Virus record (IMG/VR): IMGVR_UViG_3300007734_000925
Coordinates: 1-27,467 of that record
From: a virus
Length of the DNA: 27,467 nt
Reading direction: 5' to 3' (one strand)
Position 1 is the first letter of the stretch, and each line of letters begins with the position of its first letter. The notes under the pieces were generated by a model, which was given only the letters and a program-made list of their open reading frames with translations, was not told the DNA's origin and did no database searches. A program made the position numbers and the translations under genes. Shown in pieces: positions 20,560 through 27,467 of this stretch.

Positions 20560-21680
20560 GACTGACGCCCACCGGTAGACCTGTCCCGAGTGCGGGGCTC
20601 GGTAGCCGCACCAACGGGCTGCCGTGGGTGAAGGACCGCGTGGTGGAGTCATCCCCGGGGTCGCTCGACGCGGCGCGTACGGCAACATCCATCTCCAACA
20701 TCCAGTGGCGCCTCGACGCGCTCGGAGTGGTCTGCACGCCCGGGATGGGACTCGCCAACGCCATCCTCACGGCATCGACCCCGAACGGCGGCGGCAAGAC
20801 TCGGGTGCTACTCGCCGAGGGAACGTGGGACTTCGTCTCTGGGTTGACCATCGACCAAGACAACGTCGAGCTCATCGCTCTCTCACCGGCAAATACGTTT
20901 TTCAGAGCACGCACGGCGGGTGCGCTCCCGATGCTCACCGTGACGGGCGACTACTTCAGAATCCAGGGGGTCACTTTCGTCGACCAGTCACTCGGAACCT
21001 CACCTGCGCTTTACATCCGAGGTAACTACGCCACAGTCGACGACTGCATATCCCTTGAAGGGCGCGGGATAAGCATCGCCCCCGTGGGATCCGGCCGATG
21101 CGACGGCGTGGTTGTGCGGGACTGCCTGTTTGGAACCGCGTCGACCGGCAGCATCGACATCACGGGAACGTGCAATCTCTGCCAGTTTGAAGGCAATCGG
21201 TTTCTGGCGACGGGCTCTATCAACGTCAACTCGGCGCTCGTGACGAACACGGTTATCGTTGGCAACTCGCTCGTCAGCCCAGGGACCATCAACTACCCAT
21301 TCGGCTACGGCACGGTCGATGTGGGCAACACCCCGTCTGGCGGCCCATTGTCTGGCACGTTCACGCTAGCCAACAACCAGGTGGCTCAGGCAGACGTTGG
21401 CGCTACAGCAGTGTGGAATGTGTCGAAGACCTACGGCGTGACGCTCGAGTACAGCCTCTACCGGGGAAACACGCCGGACATCGAAACCGGGTTGCTACAC
21501 CTGGCGATGAACTCGGCCGAATGCACCGTGACCCCGAGTAAGGGGACCACATCTTCGTCGCCAGGCGTGACGTTCTATGGAGCGGTATCAGCCGGTTTTG
21601 CCTATCTCCAGTACACCACCACCGCCACCGGGTTTGCTGCCACGCTGCGCCTTTCGGTGGTGCAGGAGAGAAATTACTGA
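20556..21680 (+). CDS. Beta-helix tailspike
   Basis: A 374-residue protein from ATG 20556 in ATGA. After an N-terminal extension (about 1-50) with an amphipathic helix (SISNIQWRLDALG), residues 75-260 repeat short strand-turn units such as KTRVLLAEGTWDF, DNVELIALSP, YFRIQGVTFVDQ, YATVDDCISLEG, DGVVVRDCLFG and NTVIVGNSLV, as in right-handed parallel beta-helix pectate-lyase-like tailspikes. A C-terminal beta-sandwich-like domain (LEYSLYRGNTPDIETGLLHL, GVTFYGAVSAGFAYLQYTTT) is a form common at the ends of phage structural proteins. It probably binds, and may cleave, host surface polysaccharide. The small size suggests a short spike. No catalytic residues can be assigned. Confidence 0.8.
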   Translation: MRLTPTGRPVPSAGLGSRTNGLPWVKDRVVESSPGSLDAARTATSISNIQWRLDALGVVCTPGMGLANAILTASTPNGGGKTRVLLAEGTWDFVSGLTIDQDNVELIALSPANTFFRARTAGALPMLTVTGDYFRIQGVTFVDQSLGTSPALYIRGNYATVDDCISLEGRGISIAPVGSGRCDGVVVRDCLFGTASTGSIDITGTCNLCQFEGNRFLATGSINVNSALVTNTVIVGNSLVSPGTINYPFGYGTVDVGNTPSGGPLSGTFTLANNQVAQADVGATAVWNVSKTYGVTLEYSLYRGNTPDIETGLLHLAMNSAECTVTPSKGTTSSSPGVTFYGAVSAGFAYLQYTTTATGFAATLRLSVVQERNY

Positions 21681-21754
21681 TGGCCGGCGACCATCCAAAC
21701 CAGGGCGCTATCATCATGAATGACATGGTCATGCGCTGGGAGCAAAGCGCGTAA
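21680..21754 (+). CDS. 24-residue micro-gene
   Basis: ATG 21680 shares a base with the tailspike stop (TGATG), and AGGAG lies 11 bases upstream. The 24-residue product begins MAGDHPNQGAIIMNDMV and ends MRWEQSA. It ends 12 bases before the next gene. The Met-rich short helix is not recognised. It may be a real microprotein or a coupling ORF. Confidence 0.4.
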   Translation: MAGDHPNQGAIIMNDMVMRWEQSA

Positions 21755-21766
21755 GGTGGCGTAACT

Positions 21767-22255
21767 ATGGCACTCACGATACCAAACACGTTCTCAACGG
21801 GCGTCGCCTCTTCGGCTGCGGCAGTCAATGCTAACTTCCAGGCAGTCGTCGACTGGTCCAATGGGAATATTGACACGGCGAGCCTGAGTGCCCCGTACTG
21901 CACGATGTCCATCGCGTTCTGCGTGCCGGGCGCGGTGGGGACGCAGACCTACCGGTGGCGCATCACGGTTCCGACTTCGACGACGTGGGTGCCGCTCGTG
22001 TTCGACTATTCCGCGCAGACCATCGCGGCCGGCACGACCATCACGTTCACGCTCACGGGTGACGCGACCAACTCGTTCACGTCGCCGCTCGTGCTCACGG
22101 ACACCGACGACGCCACGGCGAAGTCCTCGACCGCGTTCGGCGGGCTGTCGACCTACGTTGCCGGCACGGTCCTCACGCTCACAGCGGTGGTTGCTGTCTC
22201 GACGGCGACCGACCTCTCCGCGTACCTTACCGTCAAGACGCTGATTCGGAGTTGA
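21767..22255 (+). CDS. Fibre-like structural protein
   Basis: A 162-residue protein from ATG 21767 (AAGGTGG upstream). It opens with MALTIPNTFSTGVASSAAAVNANFQAV, a motif common at the head-proximal end of phage fibre and tail proteins (NTF..G..A....VNANF). The remainder is beta-rich with many Thr residues (TYRWRITVPTSTTWVPLVFDY, TTITFTLTGDATNSFTSPL, GTVLTLTAVVAVST). Such short proteins can trimerise on the tail or head. Its gene follows the tailspike, so it is probably a tail accessory. A receptor-binding role is possible but not shown. Confidence 0.7.
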   Translation: MALTIPNTFSTGVASSAAAVNANFQAVVDWSNGNIDTASLSAPYCTMSIAFCVPGAVGTQTYRWRITVPTSTTWVPLVFDYSAQTIAAGTTITFTLTGDATNSFTSPLVLTDTDDATAKSSTAFGGLSTYVAGTVLTLTAVVAVSTATDLSAYLTVKTLIRS

Positions 22256-22257
22256 CC

Positions 22258-23547
22258 ATGCCTAACCCATCGTTCATGGCTACTCCCCGCGCTCCGATGC
22301 GGGGGCAGGCAAAGGCGCCCATCGCGGGGCAGGGAACTGCTCCGGCTGTCAGCCCGGCTGAGAGCATCTCCGCGCTGGCGCAGGCGCGGACCGCATCTCC
22401 CCAGCGCCAGATGGAGAACCAGTTCGCCCCTGCTTTCCCTGCGCCACGAGCTGTTGGCGGCGGGCAGTACCAGGCGCCCAAGCCGGCGACCCCCACGCCC
22501 AACCCGTATAAGGCGGCGCTCGACACCGTGTCCCAGGCTCAAGCAGGACAGAACGCCACGGGGCTCAACGGGAACACCGGTTCGGCCGCAGGGCATCGCA
22601 TGCTGAACCCAACCCAGCCAGAGCAGAACACTATCTCGCTCCCGGGCAGAACGGGTAACTCGCTTGCCGGACAAGCCATGGCCAACGCCGGAGCCACGCC
22701 TGAGATGGCCACGAGCGCGTACTACGGTGACACGCAGCAGAAAAACAAAGAGGCACAGGCTCGTGCGCTGTACGACGCTCTCACTGGCTCGAATATGGAC
22801 TACTCCGCGATGACTCCCGAGATGCTCGCGGCGCAGTCGCAGAAGCTGAACGCGGCGGGCATCCAGCAGCAGTACGACATGCAGCGTGCGCTCGCGGCGC
22901 AGGGCATCGGTAGCGGCATGGGCTCGGCGGACATCGCGGGGCTCGGCGTGCAGACTGCGCGCAACGTCTCGGACGCACAAACGGCAGCGGCACTCCAAGG
23001 GCAGGAGGCGCGCATGCAGGCCATTCGCGACCTCATGCAGGGCGTGTCGTCAAGCCGCTCGGGCGACCTGGCGCAGCAGCAACTCGACTACCAGAAGCAG
23101 CAGGACGCGCTCGCCAACAAGTGGACGCAGGCGGTCAACGCACTCGGTCTTACGGGCGGGGATCAGTTCAGCACCTCGACACTAGCGGCGCTGCTCAATA
23201 TCCCGGCTGACCAGATGGACGCATTCACGGCTGCGGTTGAGCGAATGGTGCGCACGAAGAACCCAGACGGAACCATTTCCGTTTCGCTTCAGACGACCAA
23301 CCCACAGAACCAAGTCAAACAGGACTCGTACGAGACCCTGAGTACGGATCAGCAGGACGTTGTGCATTGGCTTGACACCAGCGGGTCTAAGAATGGCTGG
23401 TCAATGAAGACACCTCCGCCCTCACTACCGCAAACGCCTGAGCAGCAGGCGGCATGGGAAGCCATGAGCGATGCCAACAAGGCCGATGCTTGGCTCTTCT
23501 ACCTCACCACCAACGGGATCGACCCGCGGCAGGAGGTGCCCGTATGA
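22258..23547 (+). CDS. Putative internal virion (ejection) protein
   Basis: A 429-residue protein from ATG 22258, with GGAG six bases upstream. It is rich in Ala, Gln, Asn, Pro and Gly, with a low-complexity N-terminal third (about 1-90, PAFPAPRAVGGGQYQAPKP) and a helical, Gln-rich centre (MTPEMLAAQSQKLNAAGIQQQ, DAQTAAALQGQEARMQAIRD, QQQLDYQKQQDALANKWTQA). Composition and position after the tail genes and before two more such proteins fit the podovirus ejection proteins that are released into the cell with the DNA. No catalytic motif is evident. The stop overlaps the next ATG (ATGA). Sequence evidence is compositional, so the assignment is inference. Confidence 0.7.
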   Translation: MPNPSFMATPRAPMRGQAKAPIAGQGTAPAVSPAESISALAQARTASPQRQMENQFAPAFPAPRAVGGGQYQAPKPATPTPNPYKAALDTVSQAQAGQNATGLNGNTGSAAGHRMLNPTQPEQNTISLPGRTGNSLAGQAMANAGATPEMATSAYYGDTQQKNKEAQARALYDALTGSNMDYSAMTPEMLAAQSQKLNAAGIQQQYDMQRALAAQGIGSGMGSADIAGLGVQTARNVSDAQTAAALQGQEARMQAIRDLMQGVSSSRSGDLAQQQLDYQKQQDALANKWTQAVNALGLTGGDQFSTSTLAALLNIPADQMDAFTAAVERMVRTKNPDGTISVSLQTTNPQNQVKQDSYETLSTDQQDVVHWLDTSGSKNGWSMKTPPPSLPQTPEQQAAWEAMSDANKADAWLFYLTTNGIDPRQEVPV

Positions 23548-25262
23548 CCATTCCGAATGTCGTAGGCAACATCGCCGCAAACGCCCAACAACAGCGTTTT
23601 GCCACCGCCAACTTTGAGCGCGAGCTCGCTGCAAAAAAGGAAGCGGACGCCAAGGCGCTCCGCGACCAGATCCTCACAGGGCTCCTGAACACCGGCATCA
23701 ACACCGCCGTGGACTTCGGAAAGAAGGCCTACGACGAGTCGACGTCGGGCGCTCGAGCACAGGCTGACCTCGCCATCCGGCAGGCAGCCGAGGGGCGTGA
23801 CAAGGAGAAGTACGGGTTCGGGCTCGCCGAGGCGTACCCCGCGATGTTCGGGTACACGCCGGATAAGCCCGCCGACCCGGCGCCAACCCCACCACTCGTG
23901 CAGCAGCCCGACCCGGCGCGCACGGCGGCGCTCAACGCGTTTCAGGAGACGCTCGGTCCGGTCGGCAAGGCTCCGATGCCGGCGTGGTACACGAGCACGT
24001 TCGGCACGCCCAAGTTGAAGTCGCAGGAGGCGCCGCCACCACCTGCACCGACAGTGGCGCCTCCGCCTGCGCCACCCGTTACCGCAGCACCGGCGCAGAC
24101 CTACGGCACCATGACGCCCGAGGAGCGGCAGCTTCAAGTGGGCAAGCTTGCCGGCGCGAAGGCGGCGGCAGCAGCGAGGGCGGCAGCGGACAAGGAGGAC
24201 TTCCGGCGCAAAGCCATCATGGAGACGCAAGCCACGCAGCGCCTCGGGCAGCAGGGCACGGCGAACCAGGCGCCCATCAAGTACGACAAGCGCGGCAACG
24301 TCCTCGCTGCCCGTCCGAAGACCTACACCGGGGCGAAGGACACCGAGTGGGGTCCGGTCACGCAGTTCACGGACACGGTCGTTCCTGAGCGCGCGGCGGG
24401 TGGTGGAGCGGGTGGCGGCAGCGGGATGCCGGATGCGATGAAGGACGTCGTGCTCAACCTGCAGTACGCCCGACTCGGAAAGGGCGGGCGCCCCGAGAAG
24501 GGTGCGTTCTCCGCCAACACGTTCAACGGGCAGTCCATCTGGAGGAACCTCAACTCGTCTCCGATCACGTTCGGGCTGTCTCCGTCCGAGGCGGATGATG
24601 TGCGGGCGGCATACGCTGCCGGAGACGTCGAGGCGGCGAACCGGATGCTCGTCGCATCTACCGAGGCCATGTCGAAGGGCAAGGCGAATATCGGTGACGC
24701 AGGGGCCACAAGCGCCGCAGACGTCGAGCGCCGGGCGCAGGCCAAGGCGGACAAGGAGGCGTCAGCCGTAGAGCGCAAGGCGGCGAAGGATGAACTCGCC
24801 AAGATGCGCGAAGAGAAGAACCAGGCAGTAGCGTCCGAGAAGTCTGACCGCAACGCCAGGGCGGGCGCACTTGCCGAGGTGCTCGCCGGTCAGCCGAAGG
24901 CCGACGGAAAGAGGAGTTTCCTCGGCAGGAACAAGGTGCCGGCACTTGATGCCCGAGGGAACCCGCCGCTCACGCGCGACCAGATTGTATCCGCCATCAA
25001 CGGTGACAAGGCGCCAACGCCCGAACTTCAGCCGGCGTACGACTTCGCGCGCAAGTCGTATCTCCGCCGGGTTCAGCCGGCACCGTCCGCTCGCTCGCGC
25101 ACCGTACCCAGAGCGGCGCAGCCAGCTCCGGCGCAAAGCGGAGAGACGAACGCGAATGGCGTGCCGCTGTCAGACCCGCGCATCCGTGCCATCATCGAGC
25201 GGGCGAAGACCGAGCCGAACGTAAAGGCGAACCTCGACGATTGGATCGACGGCATTTACTAG
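23544..25262 (+). CDS. Putative internal virion (ejection) protein with Pro/Ala linkers
   Basis: A 572-residue protein from ATG 23544 in ATGA; an upstream in-frame start lies within the previous gene and lacks support. It has an N-terminal helical region (NVVGNIAANAQQQRFATANFE, REALAAKKEADAKALRDQI-like), a Pro-rich linker (about 150-185, PPPPAPTVAPPPAPP), a coiled-coil-like Lys/Glu/Ala segment (about 395-440, ADVERRAQAKADKEASAVER) and an Arg/Pro-rich tail ending in a short helix (VKANLDDWIDGIY). The chain of long, helical, low-complexity proteins fits ejection proteins. No enzyme motif is seen. It ends nine bases before the giant last gene. Confidence 0.68.
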   Translation: MTIPNVVGNIAANAQQQRFATANFERELAAKKEADAKALRDQILTGLLNTGINTAVDFGKKAYDESTSGARAQADLAIRQAAEGRDKEKYGFGLAEAYPAMFGYTPDKPADPAPTPPLVQQPDPARTAALNAFQETLGPVGKAPMPAWYTSTFGTPKLKSQEAPPPPAPTVAPPPAPPVTAAPAQTYGTMTPEERQLQVGKLAGAKAAAAARAAADKEDFRRKAIMETQATQRLGQQGTANQAPIKYDKRGNVLAARPKTYTGAKDTEWGPVTQFTDTVVPERAAGGGAGGGSGMPDAMKDVVLNLQYARLGKGGRPEKGAFSANTFNGQSIWRNLNSSPITFGLSPSEADDVRAAYAAGDVEAANRMLVASTEAMSKGKANIGDAGATSAADVERRAQAKADKEASAVERKAAKDELAKMREEKNQAVASEKSDRNARAGALAEVLAGQPKADGKRSFLGRNKVPALDARGNPPLTRDQIVSAINGDKAPTPELQPAYDFARKSYLRRVQPAPSARSRTVPRAAQPAPAQSGETNANGVPLSDPRIRAIIERAKTEPNVKANLDDWIDGIY

Positions 25263-25271
25263 GAGTGAACC

Positions 25272-27467
25272 GTGGGCAAGTACGACTACCTTCTCGGCGA
25301 AGCAGCTACGCCCACGCCGAAGCCGAGTAAGTACGGCCATCTCCTCGAGCAAACGGAGCCCACGCCGCCGAGCAAGTACGCGCACCTTCTGGGTGAGGCG
25401 CCTGCACCTACGTCCAACCTCGTCGCCGACCTGTTCCAGCCGCCGAAGTTGGACATCAGCGACCCGAACCAACTGGCGCCGGTCGCTGCGCCGAAGCAGG
25501 ACTGGTCACGATTCGACGACATGTCGAAGATGTCGCTCAAGCCTCCGATTGCCGTGCCACCCGCGCCGCCCGCTCCCGAACCCGCCGGAGGTGGGTGGAC
25601 CGAGGTTCCGCCGCTCACACTCCCAGCGTTTCAAGAGCGCATGGGCGATCTGCTCACTCGTGGCTTCAAGGGGCAGGAAGTCGACCCCGAGCAAACGGGC
25701 ATCGCCACGAAGAACGACCAGGGCATGCTGAGCGAGAACAGCAAGCTCGAGTCGTTGGTGGGTGGCGCCGTGATGGCGGCACCTGCCGCACTCCAGGGCG
25801 CGGCCGACGTCGCGTACGAGAGCGCCAGTCCCTTTGTGGAGCACATCACCGGGCAGCGCCCTGAGCATCTCAACTTCACCGGGGCCCGTCGTCTTCCTGG
25901 TTTCGCAGGCGGCGTGCAGGACGCAGCAAAGGCAGCGTCAGGCGCAGTCATGGGAGCAGGCAAGACCGTCGGTGGGCTCCTCGACGCCGCCGCGCAGCAC
26001 GACTGGACAACGCAAGACCTCAACCCGTTGGGCGCGTTTGCCGGTGCGGGGCGTGCCATCGGGCGACAGTACGACTACGTCACCGGAGAGACGGACGTCG
26101 CGCCCGAGAGTCAGCCGTCGCAGGAGGACAGCATCTGGCAGAAAGCGGGCGAGATGGCAGTCAACGCCCCGCTTGCCGTCGCGCAGAACGTCGTGGACGC
26201 TGCGCCGGCAGCAGCCGGGCGTGCGTGGGATGCCACCGGGAACATGTGGGCTGGCAAGAGCAACGCGCAGTCCGAGGGGCTCACCGACCTCCTCGTCAAC
26301 TCCGCGATGGCGCTGCCGGGCGAGCTTACGGCGTTCGCCGCGATGCCGCTTCAGCTTGCCGACGCAGGCTGGCGCGGAGCGAGCGAGGCGGCGCGCGGCG
26401 TCCCGCTCCTCGATGCCACCAAGGGACTCGGAACCACAATCGCTGACACGGCGGCGGGGATGGTTGGACAGCCTATTGAGATGGCCCTAGACCCGGTGCG
26501 CGCCATCGAGAAGGGCCCGATGGGCGTGGCCATGACGGCAGGGCAGCTTCGCCCCGCGTTCCGCAAGCTGTCAGAGGTGGGCGCCAACCCGAACGCGCTT
26601 CCCGCCGCCCGCGCCCGCATGGAGTCCGCCACTGCGAACCTTGCCCCGCTCGCCGCCGAGCACGCCGCGCTCGTGAATATCGAGGCGGCGCGGGAGTCCC
26701 GCGTCCCTGCAGCGAAGGAGAAGTGGCTGTCAGCAGAGGAGGAGCTTGCCGCGCTCGACCGCTCGGGTCCAGCGATGCTCCCGGCCGTTGTGGAGCGTCG
26801 CGCAACCCTCGAAGTGCAGGCGCGCAACGCACGCGAGGAGTACCTCAAGACATCGCAGGACCACGCGGACGCGTGGCTCGCTCTCGCCGACTTCAAGGTC
26901 AAGCGTGGCGAGGACATGGGGCTGCTCGCACGGGACCGCGCCGACGCACGGACGGAGCTCACCAAGGCAGAGAACGCGCAGGCGCTCCGCAACTACATCG
27001 CGGACGCAGGCGGCATTGTTGCCACGGGCGGGCTCAAGCTGGCGGTCGACGGCGCGGCGCTGTTGGTCAACAAGCTGCTCTCGATGGAGGGCCCCTACGC
27101 AACCGAACGCGAGACGGTCAAGAGCCAAATCAAGTGGGCGCTGAACGCCCCGTCGAACATCGCTACGGTGGCGCGCAAGCGAGCCATCGCGCGCGAGGTG
27201 CTCGGACGCCCGCTGTTCGACCCTGCCTCGGCGGTCGACGACCTCATGGCGAAGGTTCCCGAGGCGGACCGCGTCACGCTCACCGAGATCATGCAGGCAC
27301 AGCGCGGTGCAGAGGAAGGCGGCGCCTGGTCGCCTGGCAACACGACCAATACTCACTTCCAGCGTTACGACGAGGCGCGGCAGGAGTTCGTCCGCACCCC
27401 ACACGGCGACGATGTCCGGCGAGAGCGCGACGCGGAGATTGCCGACCCACGGACGCCACCCGAGAAG
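25272..27467 (+). CDS. Giant virion protein, 3' end cut by window edge
   Basis: A frame of at least 732 codons from GTG 25272 to the right edge without a stop. AGGAG at 25261-25265 lies six bases upstream and fixes the start. The N-terminus has three copies of KYxxLL: GKYDYLLGEA (2-11), SKYGHLLEQT (about 19-28) and SKYAHLLGEA (about 34-43), joined by Thr/Pro linkers. The middle has Ala/Gly-rich hydrophobic helices (GGAVMAAPAALQGAADVAY, GGVQDAAKAASGAVMGAG), and the later part long charged helices (LSAEEELAALDRSG, RNAREEYLKTSQDHADAW). Large, helical, with amphipathic segments, and at the end of the structural block: consistent with the largest ejected protein of podoviruses. The catalytic domains often found in such proteins may lie beyond the edge. 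Confidence 0.75.
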   Translation, partial: MGKYDYLLGEAATPTPKPSKYGHLLEQTEPTPPSKYAHLLGEAPAPTSNLVADLFQPPKLDISDPNQLAPVAAPKQDWSRFDDMSKMSLKPPIAVPPAPPAPEPAGGGWTEVPPLTLPAFQERMGDLLTRGFKGQEVDPEQTGIATKNDQGMLSENSKLESLVGGAVMAAPAALQGAADVAYESASPFVEHITGQRPEHLNFTGARRLPGFAGGVQDAAKAASGAVMGAGKTVGGLLDAAAQHDWTTQDLNPLGAFAGAGRAIGRQYDYVTGETDVAPESQPSQEDSIWQKAGEMAVNAPLAVAQNVVDAAPAAAGRAWDATGNMWAGKSNAQSEGLTDLLVNSAMALPGELTAFAAMPLQLADAGWRGASEAARGVPLLDATKGLGTTIADTAAGMVGQPIEMALDPVRAIEKGPMGVAMTAGQLRPAFRKLSEVGANPNALPAARARMESATANLAPLAAEHAALVNIEAARESRVPAAKEKWLSAEEELAALDRSGPAMLPAVVERRATLEVQARNAREEYLKTSQDHADAWLALADFKVKRGEDMGLLARDRADARTELTKAENAQALRNYIADAGGIVATGGLKLAVDGAALLVNKLLSMEGPYATERETVKSQIKWALNAPSNIATVARKRAIAREVLGRPLFDPASAVDDLMAKVPEADRVTLTEIMQAQRGAEEGGAWSPGNTTNTHFQRYDEARQEFVRTPHGDDVRRERDAEIADPRTPPEK

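Noticed and set aside
19441-20688. A 415-codon minus-strand ORF opposite the tail hub gene
   Set aside because: Shadow of the hub and tailspike genes with no ribosome binding site and biased composition.

Overview
The window looks like part of a GC-rich double-stranded DNA tailed phage (or prophage) with a short-tailed, podovirus-like virion. Recognisable parts include a large terminase, a P22-type portal, a scaffold-like protein, an HK97-fold-like coat protein, a tail adaptor, a long beta-rich tail hub or nozzle protein, a beta-helix tailspike, and a block of Ala/Gln-rich proteins ending in a very large one, which resembles an ejection (internal virion) protein block. No tape measure, sheath, baseplate, integrase, tRNA or CRISPR array was seen. 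The host cannot be named from sequence; the lipobox-bearing membrane protein hints at a Gram-negative host but does not prove it.

Layout. (1) 1-740: a leftward HTH-like/coiled-coil gene that runs off the left edge diverges from a rightward ribbon-helix-helix (RHH) gene, with promoter-like elements for both in the 83 bp between them. (2) 754-4620, rightward: RHH gene, an unknown alpha/beta protein, a membrane protein with coiled-coil tail, a virion-type beta protein, two more small membrane proteins, a GH25 endolysin and an SSB. The last three before SSB look like a lysis cassette. (3) 4617-5174, leftward: two small unknown genes plus a 16-codon micro-ORF coupled to one of them; the first gene meets SSB tail to tail at a shared CTAG. 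(4) 5175-6480: about 1.3 kb with no convincing gene but with palindromes, a distant 13-bp inverted repeat, a pyrimidine tract, an AT-rich spot and a promoter-like palindrome; a candidate origin or control region. (5) 6481-9819, rightward: two DNA-binding-type proteins, a RuvC-like resolvase and a chain of tiny overlapping genes, including a 19-codon one. (6) 9812-27467, rightward: packaging, head, tail and ejection genes, tightly packed with ATGA overlaps, ending in a giant gene cut by the right edge.

The genes fit a standard phage programme: SSB and RuvC-like resolvase handle replicating or branched DNA before packaging; TerL and portal fill a capsid built on the scaffold; adaptor, hub and tailspike make the short tail; the proteins from 22258 onward are probably ejected into the cell; membrane proteins and the GH25 enzyme release progeny. 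Many genes start with GTG or TTG. Long antisense ORFs exist throughout the GC-rich coding strand but are codon shadows.

Most unusual points: the structured gene-free region, a virion-type beta protein present twice (once inside the lysis-side cluster and once with an extra inserted module behind the coat gene), three micro-ORFs embedded by stop/start overlap, and a triplicated KYxxLL motif at the start of the giant last protein.
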